From: Lacrimispora amygdalina
GTDB taxonomy: Bacteria; Bacillota; Clostridia; Lachnospirales; Lachnospiraceae
NCBI RefSeq assembly: GCF_900205965.1
Contig: NZ_OAOF01000008.1
Span: 1 to 64,000, forward strand
Length of the DNA: 64,000 bases
Reading direction: 5' to 3'
Positions 42,794 to 52,174 of the stretch are shown here, in pieces. Under the pieces are notes generated by a model. That model was not told where the DNA came from. It searched no databases and saw only the letters and a list, made by a program, of their open reading frames with translations. Within the stretch, counting starts at the first letter, position 1. Every line of letters starts with the position of its first letter. A program made the translations under genes and the position numbers.

Positions 42794-44821
42794 ATGTCTA
42801 TGATGAACAAGAGAAAAAAACGCATATTTACAAAGCTGCTCTTCGGGATTTCCATGCCAGTTATAATCATTTTAATCTTATCAGGATTTCTGATTACCAC
42901 GCAGGTGGGTAACAGTATGGAACGCCAGTCTATGGAAAATCTTAATTCGGCATCCTTAGCGGCAGCAAATCAGGTGGACTCATTTCTGACTTTTTATCTG
43001 GCGGAGATGAAGAGTGCCGCAGCGAGTGAACAGGTGGAGACATATCTAAAGAATGCCACTGGGAAAGTTCGGCTTCCGGATAGTGAGGGGTATCCGGAAA
43101 TCAAGAAAACCCTGGATAAGCTGCAGGCAACGGATAAGGATAATATTCTTGCTGCATGGATTGCAGATCTGGATCTCAGTCAGGTTACACAATCGGATAA
43201 CTTCACATCCGAAGACGGCTGGGATATCTCAAGCAGGCCCTGGTACCGCGCCATGGAGCTGGATCACCCGATACTGACAGAACCGTATGCGGATGCAAGC
43301 ACAGGACAGGTGATTGTCAGTGCTGTCTGCGGTGTTTTTGATGGCAGTACAGGAAAACCACTGGGTGTAATGGGACTGGACATTAAACTGTCCCAGCTTG
43401 TTACGATCATGGGCAATTACCGGATCGGAACAGACGGCTTTGTAGTTCTGGCTACAGAGGGCGGACAAATTGTATATCATCCGAATAATGACATGATTCA
43501 GAAGAATGTGGCGGAAGTGGATATGTCAGAAAATATTAAACAGGCCATAACCACACAGGCAGCAGGAAACTATAAGTACACCATGAATCAGGAATCGTAT
43601 TTTGGAGCTGTAAACCGGGTGGGGGACTCCGGCTGGCTTGTACTTTCCAGTATTCCAAAATCGGAAGCGCTTGCTTCCCGTACGGCTGTGACCACTACAA
43701 TTACAGCAGTCTTTTTTCTGGGTTCAGCGTTATTGGTATTATTAATTTTTCTGATTTCCAAGGGCATGACAAAACCGCTTAGAAAACTGTCTCATGTTGC
43801 AGAACAGATTGCTAAAGGCAAGCTGGATCTCGCCATGGAAAACTTTGACAATGATGAAATCGGTATGGTTGCTTCTTCTTTGGGAAATACCGTATTGCAG
43901 CTGAAAGATTACGTAAACTATATCGATGAGATTACTTCTGTTCTCAATCAGATTGCAGACAGAAATCTTGCCTTCCAGCTGGAATATGATTACAAAGGGA
44001 ATTTTGAAAAGGTAAAGAGTGCCCTGCTTAAGATCCGTACAACTTTAACCGCGACGATGGAACGGATCGTATCTGCGTCAGAACAGGTGGCTTATGGATC
44101 GCAGAATATATCCGGCAGCGCACAGGCTCTTGCCCAGGGCGCGACGGAGCAGGCCAGCGCTGTTGAGGAACTGGCAGCTACCATCAATGATATCTCACAT
44201 AACATTGAAAAGAATGCACAGGATTCCACCAGTGCAAATGAGCAGGCGGTTAATGCAGCCAATGAACTGGAAATCAGCAGCAGGCATATGGAGGCACTGG
44301 TTAATGCCATGGAGGAAATCAGTGAAAATTCCGCGGAGATCAGCAAGATTATAAAGACCATTGAGGATATCGCCTTCCAGACCAATATCCTGGCGCTGAA
44401 TGCGGCTGTAGAAGCGGCCCGGGCAGGAGAAGCGGGAAAAGGCTTTGCTGTTGTAGCAGATGAAGTCCGCAACTTAGCTTCTAAAAGTTCAGAAGCAGCG
44501 CAGAATACCACACACCTGATTGAGGGTTCCATTCAGTCGGTCATGAATGGTTCCAGCCTGGTGAAGGAGGCGGCAGAGTCCTTATCAACAGCAGTAGCGG
44601 GAACCCGTTCCGTCTCCGGAATGATTGAGCGGATCTCACAAGCCTCCGTAAGACAATCGGAAGCGATCCGCCAGGTTACGGTAGGGATTGATCAGATTTC
44701 AGCAGTGGTACAGACGAATTCCGCAACTGCGGAGGAAAGTGCCGCAGCCAGCAAAGAGTTGTCTGATATGGCAAATGTGTTAAAAGAACTGGTAGAGGAA
44801 TTTCAGTTAAATAATCAATAA
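42794..44821 (+). CDS. Methyl-accepting chemotaxis protein with dCache sensor
   Basis: 675 residues: membrane helix about 15-37, an extracellular double-Cache domain about 40-295 ([21 protein letters not shown] is the Cache ligand region), a second helix about 300-325, HAMP, and a long cytoplasmic coiled coil. The hairpin tip is [20 protein letters not shown], followed by [14 protein letters not shown], which binds CheA/CheW. dCache domains with the DxxxRPWYxxA-type pattern often bind amino acids, but the ligand here is unknown. Other chemotaxis genes are not in the window. Confidence 0.93.
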   Translation: MSMMNKRKKRIFTKLLFGISMPVIIILILSGFLITTQVGNSMERQSMENLNSASLAAANQVDSFLTFYLAEMKSAAASEQVETYLKNATGKVRLPDSEGYPEIKKTLDKLQATDKDNILAAWIADLDLSQVTQSDNFTSEDGWDISSRPWYRAMELDHPILTEPYADASTGQVIVSAVCGVFDGSTGKPLGVMGLDIKLSQLVTIMGNYRIGTDGFVVLATEGGQIVYHPNNDMIQKNVAEVDMSENIKQAITTQAAGNYKYTMNQESYFGAVNRVGDSGWLVLSSIPKSEALASRTAVTTTITAVFFLGSALLVLLIFLISKGMTKPLRKLSHVAEQIAKGKLDLAMENFDNDEIGMVASSLGNTVLQLKDYVNYIDEITSVLNQIADRNLAFQLEYDYKGNFEKVKSALLKIRTTLTATMERIVSASEQVAYGSQNISGSAQALAQGATEQASAVEELAATINDISHNIEKNAQDSTSANEQAVNAANELEISSRHMEALVNAMEEISENSAEISKIIKTIEDIAFQTNILALNAAVEAARAGEAGKGFAVVADEVRNLASKSSEAAQNTTHLIEGSIQSVMNGSSLVKEAAESLSTAVAGTRSVSGMIERISQASVRQSEAIRQVTVGIDQISAVVQTNSATAEESAAASKELSDMANVLKELVEEFQLNNQ

Positions 44822-44830
44822 AATAAATAT

Positions 44831-44880
44831 GAGGCTGTTAAACCAATCAATTAAGATTCGGTTTCGCGGCCTCTTTTTAT
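44831..44880 (+). terminator. Terminator of the chemoreceptor gene
   Basis: GAGGCTGTTAAACC (44,831-44,844) pairs with 44,860-44,873 (one mismatch, one wobble), followed by TTTTTATT. Confidence 0.85.
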
Positions 44881-44893
44881 TAGTATGTATTAA

Positions 44894-45136
44894 TCACGCA
44901 GTTTTTTGATCTACCAGAAATGCGGATATGGATTCCAGAACTTCGTCATGGTGGTTGTTGTAAATAATCAGTTCCAGATCGGTGTCGGAACAGATGGTCA
45001 TGATACCCAGAAAGGATTTGGCATCTATGATAATACTGCCTCTGCAAATGTCCATATCACATTCAAATTTATTTACTGTTTTTACGAATGCAGTTGCTTC
45101 TTCAATGTTTGTTAAACGTATTGGATATCTTTTCAT
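44894..45136 (-). CDS. HPr-like protein lacking the phospho-histidine loop
   Basis: 80 residues from the ATG behind AGAGGTGGG. It aligns to HPr along its length: ATAFVKTVNKFECDMDI, then IIIDAKSFLGIMTI, which keeps the Ser46-region motif (KS-hG-M). The segment around His15 (GIHARPA in true HPr) is shortened and contains neither His nor the following Arg (IRLTNIEEAT). It cannot be a PTS phosphocarrier through His15. By analogy with Bacillus Crh it might be a regulatory HPr acting through the serine, or a relic. It is a single gene with no PTS neighbour. Confidence 0.78.
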   Translation of the reverse strand: MKRYPIRLTNIEEATAFVKTVNKFECDMDICRGSIIIDAKSFLGIMTICSDTDLELIIYNNHHDEVLESISAFLVDQKTA

Positions 45137-45249
45137 ATGTCCCACCTCTTGCGTTTTGTGATAATTGTATAAATATGAATACATCACTAGATTATAAAAT
45201 TCATTTTACAAATAAACTATGTCCAATTTTGTATAAAAACCGTCTTTTC

Positions 45250-45279
45250 TTGCAAACAATATGGAAAAGGTGATATAAT
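45250..45279 (+). promoter_or_regulatory. Promoter of the AraC/cupin regulator
   Basis: -35 TTGCAA (45,250-45,255), 18-bp spacer, -10 TATAAT (45,274-45,279). Confidence 0.6.
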
Positions 45280-45321
45280 AAATGGGGGAAGGTCATGTGA
45301 GTCTGCCGTTTGGAGGTAAAT

Positions 45322-46290
45322 ATGGATGAAAAACTTCTGAAATTTTTAAGGAATACATCGGAAGAAAAAAACGGTATTATCAAAGATGCATCTTCAATTG
45401 TGTCATACTATTTAAAAGAACCGGGAAGCAATGTGGTAGACAAGGATAAGCTCATTGAACCGGGAAGACTGATGAGCCTTTACTGTCAGCCGCCTCATAT
45501 AGCAATTCCGGACCACAGTCATAATTATGTGGAGCTGGTTTATATGTACAACGGTACCACAACCCAGGTGATTAATAAAACCAGACGAATTAAGCTGGAG
45601 ACCTATGATCTCCTTCTTTTAAGGCAGGGAACCAGCCATGCCATAGAACCAGCCGGCGAAGATGACATCGCAGTTCATTTTTTTCTCATGCCGGAGTTCT
45701 TTTCCCATCCTTCGTTAATCACAGAGGATGGAAGTATCTTAAGACATTTTATTGCAGGTGCTGTATTAGGAAATCATTCGGTAGCGGATTATCTGCATTT
45801 TAGGCTGCAGGATATTCTTCCGGCCAGGAATCTTCTGGAGAATATGATCTGGTCTTTGATGGTGGGAAAAAAGTGCAGGCAGGAGATTAATCAGGTGACG
45901 ATGTCCATGCTGGTCATGGAGCTGCTTCATGACGCAGATCAGGTAAAATCCTACGATACGGTCCGGTATGAAGAGCAGATTGCATTAACTGCGCACCAGT
46001 ATCTGGAGAATAACTATTCCACGGCGACACTGGAGGAATTCTGCTTAACGGTCATGCAGCCCACCTATTATGTAAGCCGACTGTTTAAGCGGTATTATCA
46101 GATGACGTTTACTGAATGCCTGCAGCTCATCCGGCTTTGCAGGGCAGCCAATTGTCTGACCGCATCCTGCAAACCTGTGGAAGAGATTATCCAGGAAATT
46201 GGATATGAAAACAGCAGTTATTTTCATCGGCTGTTTAAAGAACGCTATGGTTTGACGCCGAAGCAGTACCGGGATAAATCCAGGGATTAA
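45322..46290 (+). CDS. AraC-family regulator with cupin sensor domain
   Basis: 322 residues from the ATG behind GGAGG (a TTG four codons earlier is part of that site). The N-terminal cupin (about 50-150) has PDHSHNYVELVYMYNGTTTQ; the C-terminal double helix-turn-helix (about 220-320) has ATLEEFCLTVMQPTYYVSRL and EIIQEIGYENSSYFHRLFKE. Such proteins usually control sugar-use genes. No sugar operon is adjacent; the next genes are of unknown function. Confidence 0.88.
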   Translation: MDEKLLKFLRNTSEEKNGIIKDASSIVSYYLKEPGSNVVDKDKLIEPGRLMSLYCQPPHIAIPDHSHNYVELVYMYNGTTTQVINKTRRIKLETYDLLLLRQGTSHAIEPAGEDDIAVHFFLMPEFFSHPSLITEDGSILRHFIAGAVLGNHSVADYLHFRLQDILPARNLLENMIWSLMVGKKCRQEINQVTMSMLVMELLHDADQVKSYDTVRYEEQIALTAHQYLENNYSTATLEEFCLTVMQPTYYVSRLFKRYYQMTFTECLQLIRLCRAANCLTASCKPVEEIIQEIGYENSSYFHRLFKERYGLTPKQYRDKSRD

Positions 46291-46324
46291 TTCTGAAAAG
46301 ATTATGAAATATGTGCTCATAACA

Positions 46325-46353
46325 TTGACTTTGGCTGGATAGGTTATTATAGT
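46325..46353 (+). promoter_or_regulatory. Promoter of the zinc-ribbon membrane protein operon
   Basis: -35 TTGACT (46,325-46,330), 17-bp spacer, -10 TATAGT (46,348-46,353), 30 bases before the start codon. Confidence 0.65.
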
Positions 46354-46383
46354 TAAGGCAAAGAAAAGGGGCGATAACAAAGC

Positions 46384-46788
46384 ATGAATCAAATGAAAGA
46401 TCAGTTTATAAGATTTATGACCGGAAGATATGGCGTCGATAAGCTGGGACGGTTTTTAACGGCAGCAGCATTTGTATTATTTATAGCTGGTCTGTTTATA
46501 AGGGGTCCATGGTTGGATTTCATAGCGGCAGCAGTCCTTGCGGTAAGCTATTACCGTATGTTTTCAAGAAATATCAGGAGACGTTTTGAAGAAAATCAAA
46601 AGTTTGAGCGGCTTTGCTATTCTGTTGCGGAAGCTTTCCGCAGATGGCGTTTCCGGCTGCAGCAGGCGGTAAAGTTTCATATATATAAGTGCCCCGGCTG
46701 CGGACAGAAAATCAGGATACCAAGAGGAAAAGGAAAGATAAAAATTCATTGTCCCAAGTGTAATGCTGATTTTATTAAGAAAAGCTAG
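46384..46788 (+). CDS. Small membrane protein with C-terminal zinc ribbon
   Basis: 134 residues. Two membrane helices (about 22-40 and 44-60), a basic/aromatic cytoplasmic stretch (IRRRFEENQKF, RRWRFRLQQA), then two Cys pairs, CPGCGQKI and CPKCNADF, forming a zinc ribbon. Function unknown. It is 25 bases from the DUF2156 gene and starts a probable operon with it, the GNAT gene and the sirtuin. Confidence 0.75.
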   Translation: MNQMKDQFIRFMTGRYGVDKLGRFLTAAAFVLFIAGLFIRGPWLDFIAAAVLAVSYYRMFSRNIRRRFEENQKFERLCYSVAEAFRRWRFRLQQAVKFHIYKCPGCGQKIRIPRGKGKIKIHCPKCNADFIKKS

Positions 46789-46813
46789 TGATAAAATATA
46801 GAAGGGAACAATT

Positions 46814-47734
46814 ATGAGTTTACAATTTAAGCCGATCGAGGCGATCGATGTTGAAAAGATAACTCCATTTTACGCCTTGCGGGCAAATAAGACCTGTGAT
46901 AGTGTGTATCTGGATTGTTTTATCTGGAGAGAGTACTATCATGTGAAATACGCAATCAGCGATAACAAGGCGCTGCAGTTTTTAATGGAAAAGGATGGCC
47001 AGCCATTTACAGCCATGCCGATGTGCAGGGAAGAAGATCTTCCTTATTATTTTAACGAAATGGTGGAATATTTTAATAAAGAGTTAAACAAGCCCCTTCG
47101 CATCTCCCTGGCGGATGAAGCGGCTGTTCAGTATTTAAATCTGGATCCCGATCAGTTTGAGGTGAAAGAAGTAGAGGATTTAAAGGATTATCTTTATAGT
47201 GCCGAAGCATTAAGGACATTATCCGGGAAAAAGCTTCACAAAAAAAAGAATCATCTGAATTCCTTTTTAAAGGAATATGACGGAAGATACGAATACCGGA
47301 CGCTGTGCTGCTCAGACAGGGACAGTGTAGTGGAGTTCTTAAATGAATGGTGGGAGAATAAGGTTGAGGCAGCGGAATTTGTCCGTCAGCTGGACTACGA
47401 GGTCATGGGAATTCACAGTATCTTAAAGAACTGCGCCTTTTTAAATGTAAGAATGGCAGGCGTATTTATAGACGGTGTATTAAAGGCCTTCACCATAGGA
47501 AGCTACAACCCATTTGAAAAAATGGCAGTCATTCATATCGAAAAGGCTGATCCCAATGTAAAAGGTCTTTACCAGTTTATTAACCAGCAGTTTATCACAC
47601 ATGCATATCCGGAAGAGTTACTACTGGTGAACCGGGAAGACGATGTAGGCATGGAAGGCTTAAGAAGAGCGAAGATGTCCTATTATCCAATTGATTTTGC
47701 AAGAAAATACGCGGTAGTACAGAAGGGTTTCTAA
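46814..47734 (+). CDS. DUF2156-domain (phosphatidylglycerol lysyltransferase C-terminal-like) protein
   Basis: 306 residues. It has the twin-GNAT fold seen in the soluble half of MprF-like enzymes: LHKKKNHLNSFLKEYDGRYEYR, the strand FIDGVLKAFTIGSYN, then HIEKADPNVKGLYQFINQQF and VNREDDVGMEGLRRAKMSY. No membrane half is present, so lipid lysylation is unproven; aminoacyl transfer to another acceptor is possible. It ends 2 bases before the next GNAT gene. Confidence 0.8.
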   Translation: MSLQFKPIEAIDVEKITPFYALRANKTCDSVYLDCFIWREYYHVKYAISDNKALQFLMEKDGQPFTAMPMCREEDLPYYFNEMVEYFNKELNKPLRISLADEAAVQYLNLDPDQFEVKEVEDLKDYLYSAEALRTLSGKKLHKKKNHLNSFLKEYDGRYEYRTLCCSDRDSVVEFLNEWWENKVEAAEFVRQLDYEVMGIHSILKNCAFLNVRMAGVFIDGVLKAFTIGSYNPFEKMAVIHIEKADPNVKGLYQFINQQFITHAYPEELLLVNREDDVGMEGLRRAKMSYYPIDFARKYAVVQKGF

Positions 47735-47736
47735 CT

Positions 47737-48786
47737 ATGGTACGGTATTTGAAGCAGGAAGAAAAAAGTGAAAGCCGGGCATTGTGGGAAAACGTTTTTT
47801 CTGAAGATTCCAAGAGCTTTCTGGATTATTATTATTCGGACAGAGTCCGGAAGAATAAGATATTAACCGCGTGGAGCGCAGATCATTTAGCTGCAATGCT
47901 CCATCGGAATCCTTATGATGTGGTGGTAAAAGACCGCATATGGAAGGTGGATTATATCGCTGGAGTTGCTACGGATCCGGCATTCAGGCACCAGGGCTAT
48001 ATGAGAAGGCTGTTAAACCGGTGCTTTTTGGATATGTATATGGAACGGATGGAATTTTCCTTTCTGGTTCCGGCTAATCCTGCTATCTACCATCCCTTTG
48101 ATTTTACCTATATCTGCGATCTGCCGGAACGTGTGCTGAATGAAAAAGGCAGGACCCAGTTAAGCCGCCGTGCGTTTATGGAACGGTCGGATGACAGCAG
48201 AGAGGCCGCCAGATTTGTAGGCCGTCAGCTGGAAAAGAAGTATGAGGTATATGCTCACAGAGATGAGGAGTATTACCGGAATTTATGCAGAGAGGTAAGA
48301 AGTGACAGAGGAGATATGCTCTTTTTGTTTACCAGAGATGAGAGGGAGCGGCTTGCAGGCGTCTGGGCTTATTACGGAGAACTTGCACAAACGCAGAGAG
48401 AGCTCATTGTTCTTGATGATTATGTGAAGGAAGTGGGCAATTTAAGACCTGCTGTTATGGGCCGCATCATTCATCTGGAGCAGTTTGTAAAAGTGATCCG
48501 GCTGAAAGAAGACTGCCCTGTCAGCGAGATGGAGCTGTTTATCGAAGTAAAGGATGAGTTTATACGGCAGAATAGCGGTGTATTTCTCTGGAAGCTTAAG
48601 AAAGACGGTTCTGTTATGACGCCGGTATCCGAGAATAATAAAATAAAACCTCATCTGTTCATGGGAATCAGTGAACTGACTTCCTGGCTTTTCGGATATG
48701 GAATGCCGGAGGTGCCGGAAAACCGTCAATCGATGGTTGACCGGATCAGACCTTTAGAAGGTGTATATTTTGATGAAATAACCTGA
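47737..48786 (+). CDS. GNAT acetyltransferase, Eis-like
   Basis: 349 residues. The acetyl-CoA motif is VDYIAGVATDPAFRHQGYMRRLLNRC (about 70-95), followed by SFLVPANPAIYHPFDFTYIC. A second GNAT-like half and a C-terminal region with ELTSWLFGYG resemble the Eis/sterol-carrier-like architecture. The acceptor is unknown; amines or protein lysines are the family's targets. A sirtuin deacetylase follows 71 bases later, an appealing but unproven acetylation/deacetylation pair. Confidence 0.8.
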   Translation: MVRYLKQEEKSESRALWENVFSEDSKSFLDYYYSDRVRKNKILTAWSADHLAAMLHRNPYDVVVKDRIWKVDYIAGVATDPAFRHQGYMRRLLNRCFLDMYMERMEFSFLVPANPAIYHPFDFTYICDLPERVLNEKGRTQLSRRAFMERSDDSREAARFVGRQLEKKYEVYAHRDEEYYRNLCREVRSDRGDMLFLFTRDERERLAGVWAYYGELAQTQRELIVLDDYVKEVGNLRPAVMGRIIHLEQFVKVIRLKEDCPVSEMELFIEVKDEFIRQNSGVFLWKLKKDGSVMTPVSENNKIKPHLFMGISELTSWLFGYGMPEVPENRQSMVDRIRPLEGVYFDEIT

Positions 48787-48811
48787 TTTTTCTTTGTCGG
48801 AAATCAGTTTG

Positions 48812-48835
48812 GGGCGGATTCAGCTGAATCCGCCC
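48812..48835. terminator. Perfect 10-bp GC-rich hairpin between GNAT and sirtuin genes
   Basis: GGGCGGATTC-AGCT-GAATCCGCCC, no T-run after it. It could be a weak terminator, attenuator or processing site. Confidence 0.55.
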
Positions 48836-48857
48836 TGCATATTGGAGGGTTAAGAAG

Positions 48858-49589
48858 ATGAATGAACAAAGTCTGTTAAAGGACTGGATCAGTGAGAGCC
48901 GGAATATAGTATTTTTCGGCGGAGCAGGCGTATCTACAGAAAGCAATATTCCTGATTTCAGGGGTGTGGACGGGCTCTATCATCAGGAGTATCAGTTTCC
49001 TCCGGAGACCATCATCAGCCACAGCTTTTACCGTTCCAATCCCGGAGAGTTTTTCCGCTTTTACAAAAATAAGATGCTGTATCCCGAAGCAAAGCCCAAT
49101 GCGGCTCATTTAGCGCTGGCTAAGCTGGAGGAGATGGGAAAATTAAAGGCGGTTGTAACTCAGAATATTGACGGACTGCACCAGGCCGCCGGTAGTAAGA
49201 ATGTACTGGAGCTTCATGGATCGGTCAGGAGAAATCATTGCACCAGATGTATGAAGTTTTTTACATTGGAGGAGATGCTTTCTTCCATGGGGGAAGATGG
49301 AGTCCCCAGATGCAGCTGCAAAGGGATTATCAAGCCTGATGTAGTGCTGTATGAAGAGGGCCTTGATGAAGATGTGATCAGTCGCTCGGTGGCTTCAATC
49401 TCCCAGGCGGATATGCTCATTGTAGGCGGAACTTCACTGACGGTCTATCCCGCCGCCGGACTGATTGATTATTACAGGGGCAAAAGAATGGTGCTTATTA
49501 ATAAAACCGTTACTCCTATGGATGACAAAGCGGATCTGGTGATCAGCGGCAGCATCGGGGAAGTACTTTCCCGGGCAGTTGACATTTAA
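48858..49589 (+). CDS. cobB: NAD-dependent protein deacylase (sirtuin)
   Basis: 243 residues. Rossmann motif FFGGAGVSTESNIPDFRG (about 19-36), TQNIDGLH (101-108) and catalytic His120 in ELHGS. The zinc module is Cys128/Cys131 and Cys152/Cys154. It removes acyl groups from lysines (for example on acetyl-CoA synthetase), using NAD+. The symbol follows general bacterial usage. GGAGGG lies 11 bases upstream. Confidence 0.9.
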   Translation: MNEQSLLKDWISESRNIVFFGGAGVSTESNIPDFRGVDGLYHQEYQFPPETIISHSFYRSNPGEFFRFYKNKMLYPEAKPNAAHLALAKLEEMGKLKAVVTQNIDGLHQAAGSKNVLELHGSVRRNHCTRCMKFFTLEEMLSSMGEDGVPRCSCKGIIKPDVVLYEEGLDEDVISRSVASISQADMLIVGGTSLTVYPAAGLIDYYRGKRMVLINKTVTPMDDKADLVISGSIGEVLSRAVDI

Positions 49590-49622
49590 AGAGCGGTTCA
49601 GGAGAAGAAGGAGAGTAAAACG

Positions 49623-50612
49623 ATGTATCAGGCAGCAGAAGACAGATATAGCACTATGAAATATAAGCGTTGCGGAAGAAGCGGAATCATGCTTCCCATG
49701 GTTTCTCTTGGGTTATGGCAGAATTTTGGGCTGGAGAAACCGTTATCAGAGCAAAGAGAGATTCTTCTGAAAGCATTTGACATGGGAATTACCCATTTTG
49801 ACCTGGCCAACAATTATGGATCTCCGGCACCTGGAAAAGCAGAGGAGAACTTTGGGAAGATTTTAAAGAGTGATCTGTTTCCATATAGGGATGAACTGAT
49901 TATTTCCACAAAAGCCGGATATGATATGTGGCCGGGACCCTACGGTAACTGGGGTTCCAGGAAATATCTCATGTCCAGTCTGGATCAGAGCTTAAACCGA
50001 ATGGGACTGGAATACGTTGATATCTTCTACCATCACCGGCCAGATCCGGAGACTCCTCTTGAGGAGACCATGGGAGCGCTGGCTGACATTGTGAAGCAGG
50101 GAAAGGCTCTTTATGCAGGAATATCCAATTACGGTGAGCAGGAAGCCGTAAAAGCGATTTCCTTGTTACGGGACATGGGAGTACCATGCCTCATTGACCA
50201 GCCAAGATACAACATGCTGGAACGGGGCGCAGAGGAAGGCCTGTTTAATGCTTTACTGGAACAGGGAACGGGCTGCATCTGCTACAGTCCGCTTGCACAG
50301 GGCGCTTTGACGAACCGTTATCTAAATGGCATTCCGGCGGATTCCAGAGCAGCCAGAAAGGGAACTACCATAGGCGGCCGTTATCTGACGGAAGAAAGGC
50401 TTGAGCAGATCAGAAAGCTCCATGAACTGGCTGTAAACAGAGGTCAGACACTGGCGCAGATGGCTCTCTCCTGGGTTCTTCGGGAACCTGCAGTCACTTC
50501 AGTTTTAATAGGAGCCAGCAGCGTAAAGCAGCTGGAGGATAATACCGCCTGCTTAAAGAATCTGTCATTTACTGAACAGGAGCTGAAGGAAATCGATATT
50601 ATATTAAAATAG
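49623..50612 (+). CDS. Aldo/keto reductase, YghZ/Kv-beta type
   Basis: 329 residues. Catalytic Asp/Tyr region HFDLANNYGSP, Lys in ISTKAGYD, His in DIFYHHRPDP; NADPH-binding C-terminus with VTSVLIGASSVKQLEDN. The motif order and MKYKRCGRSGIMLPMVSLGLW fit the L-glyceraldehyde-3-phosphate reductase (YghZ) subfamily. It detoxifies or reduces small aldehydes in the cytoplasm. It follows the sirtuin by 33 bases. Confidence 0.88.
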   Translation: MYQAAEDRYSTMKYKRCGRSGIMLPMVSLGLWQNFGLEKPLSEQREILLKAFDMGITHFDLANNYGSPAPGKAEENFGKILKSDLFPYRDELIISTKAGYDMWPGPYGNWGSRKYLMSSLDQSLNRMGLEYVDIFYHHRPDPETPLEETMGALADIVKQGKALYAGISNYGEQEAVKAISLLRDMGVPCLIDQPRYNMLERGAEEGLFNALLEQGTGCICYSPLAQGALTNRYLNGIPADSRAARKGTTIGGRYLTEERLEQIRKLHELAVNRGQTLAQMALSWVLREPAVTSVLIGASSVKQLEDNTACLKNLSFTEQELKEIDIILK

Positions 50613-50657
50613 CTGTTTATGAAATGGTAAAACTGAACGGATAGGACAGGTGTATGT

Positions 50658-50855
50658 ATGATCTATGAAGTTGGAGATGTTGTAAAATTAAAAAAGCAGC
50701 ATCCATGCGGAAGCCAGGAATGGGAAATTCTGCGTGTCGGAGCAGATTTTCGTTTAAAATGCATGGGCTGCGGTCATCAGATAATGGTTTCCAGGAAGCT
50801 GGTAGAGAAGAATACCAGGGGACTTAAGGGAAAAGATGGACAGCCAAAGTCATAA
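50658..50855 (+). CDS. DUF951 protein
   Basis: 65 residues: a short beta barrel-like protein, with VGDVVKLKKQHPCGSQEWE and a CMGCGH motif followed by VSRKLVEK. DUF951 genes regularly precede rpsF in clostridia. The function is unknown; a nucleic-acid-binding role is often supposed. Confidence 0.85.
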   Translation: MIYEVGDVVKLKKQHPCGSQEWEILRVGADFRLKCMGCGHQIMVSRKLVEKNTRGLKGKDGQPKS

Positions 50856-50933
50856 AACGTCCATATGATAAGAAAAAAGTAATGAAAGTGGGAAAAGGAC
50901 TTGCTTTTATCAAAAGTTTCCGGTATAATATTG

Positions 50934-50997
50934 TACCGTGACATATATTAATCCTTGCTCCTGAAACTGAAAGCAGGGGCCAGAGACCACAAGGAGG
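50934..50997 (+). promoter_or_regulatory. Promoter -10 and structured leader of rpsF (S6/S18-type)
   Basis: A TATAAT at 50,934-50,939 precedes a leader in which CCTTG (50,953-50,957) pairs with CAAGG (50,990-50,994) and CTCCTG (50,958-50,963) with CAGGGG (50,974-50,979). This leaves a one-sided internal loop, CCAGAGACCA. The outer strand overlaps the AGGAGG ribosome binding site. It resembles the S6:S18-binding autoregulatory leader known ahead of bacterial rpsF. I cannot confirm the exact consensus by eye. Confidence 0.55.
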
Positions 50998-51006
50998 TAA
51001 ACAAGC

Positions 51007-51294
51007 ATGAACAAATATGAATTAACCGTTGTTCTGAACGCAAAGCTCGAAGATGAAGAGAGAGCAGCTGCCATGGAAAAAATTAATGGTTACATTACTC
51101 GTTTCGGCGGCACTGTAACTGGCGTTGATGAATGGGGTAAGAAGAGATTAGCTTACGAAATTCAGAAAATGAAAGAAGGATTCTACTACTTCATCAAATT
51201 TGATGGCGCGTCCACAACACCGAACGAATTAGAAGAAAACGTTCGTATTATGGAGCCGGTTATCAGATACTTATGCGTGAAACAAGAAGCATAA
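51007..51294 (+). CDS. rpsF: 30S ribosomal protein S6
   Basis: 95 residues, full length: MNKYELTVVLNAKLEDEERA, the VDEWGKKRLAYEIQK strand and the C-terminal VIRYLCVK. It binds S18 on the 30S platform. First gene of the rpsF-ssb-rpsR operon. Confidence 0.97.
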   Translation: MNKYELTVVLNAKLEDEERAAAMEKINGYITRFGGTVTGVDEWGKKRLAYEIQKMKEGFYYFIKFDGASTTPNELEENVRIMEPVIRYLCVKQEA

Positions 51295-51316
51295 TAGATA
51301 AAGAAAGCGTGATCGT

Positions 51317-51769
51317 ATGAACAGAGTAATCCTTATGGGCAGATTGACCCGTGATCCAGAAGTAAGATATTCCCAGGGCGAGCGTGCTATGGCCATCGCA
51401 AGGTATACCCTTGCAGTTGATCGCAGAAGCCGCAGAAGTCAGGACGGCAATGAACAGACGGCTGATTTCATCAACTGCGTCGCATTTGACAGAGCAGGTG
51501 AGTTTGCTGAGAAGTATTTCCGTCAGGGTATGAGAGTACTGATTTCCGGAAGGATCCAGACTGGAAGTTATACGAATAAAGACGGCGTTAAAGTATATAC
51601 AACCGATATTGTTGTAGAAGATCAGGAATTCGCAGACAGCAAGGGCAGCGGATCAGGTGAAGGCGGCGGCTATCAGCCAACCTCCAGACCTGCTCCCTCC
51701 AGTGCAATCGGCGATGGGTTTATGAATATTCCGGATGGAGTCGAAGACGAAGGACTTCCATTCAACTAA
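51317..51769 (+). CDS. ssb: Single-stranded DNA-binding protein
   Basis: 150 residues. OB fold (1-110) with [19 protein letters not shown], a Gly/Ser/Pro-rich linker and the acidic tip DEGLPFN that recruits partner proteins. It protects single strands in replication and repair. Located between S6 and S18 genes, as in most Firmicutes. Confidence 0.97.
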   Translation: MNRVILMGRLTRDPEVRYSQGERAMAIARYTLAVDRRSRRSQDGNEQTADFINCVAFDRAGEFAEKYFRQGMRVLISGRIQTGSYTNKDGVKVYTTDIVVEDQEFADSKGSGSGEGGGYQPTSRPAPSSAIGDGFMNIPDGVEDEGLPFN

Positions 51770-51789
51770 ATCTAACAGGAGGTATACCA

Positions 51790-52056
51790 ATGGCATTTAA
51801 CAGGAATGATAAAGCTGATGGCGCTAAGATGAGAAGAGGCGGCATGCGTAGAAGAAAAAAAGTCTGCGTATTCTGCGGCGAGAAGAACGGCGTTATCGAT
51901 TATAAAGATGTAAATAAATTAAAAAGATACGTGTCTGAAAGAGGAAAAATTCTTCCCAGACGTATCACTGGCAACTGTGCAAAGCATCAGAGAGCACTGA
52001 CTGTTGCTATCAAGAGAGCTAGACATATCGCTCTTATGCCTTACACTATGGAGTAA
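51790..52056 (+). CDS. rpsR: 30S ribosomal protein S18
   Basis: 88 residues with the family core [20 protein letters not shown] and [20 protein letters not shown], preceded by a basic N-terminus and two Cys ([10 protein letters not shown]). Heterodimer partner of S6. AGGAGG lies 5 bases upstream. Confidence 0.97.
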   Translation: MAFNRNDKADGAKMRRGGMRRRKKVCVFCGEKNGVIDYKDVNKLKRYVSERGKILPRRITGNCAKHQRALTVAIKRARHIALMPYTME

Positions 52057-52077
52057 ATCCTTATTTTATAAGGGTTT
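52056..52077 (+). terminator. Hairpin at the end of rpsR
   Basis: AATCCTTAT (52,056-52,064) pairs with 52,068-52,076 around TTT, starting inside the rpsR stop region; TTTGCC follows. Confidence 0.6.
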
Positions 52078-52174
52078 GCCAGCTGGGTAAGGGAGTTTTA
52101 CTCAAAATTTACTCAAATCGGGATGATTTTTCCGGGCGGTTTACCGGCTGGGGAGAGAGCTTCGTGATATAGAA

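Noticed and set aside
44092..44532. 146-codon minus-strand frame inside the chemoreceptor gene
   Set aside because: Antisense shadow with Ala/Ser-rich composition caused by the coiled-coil coding region.
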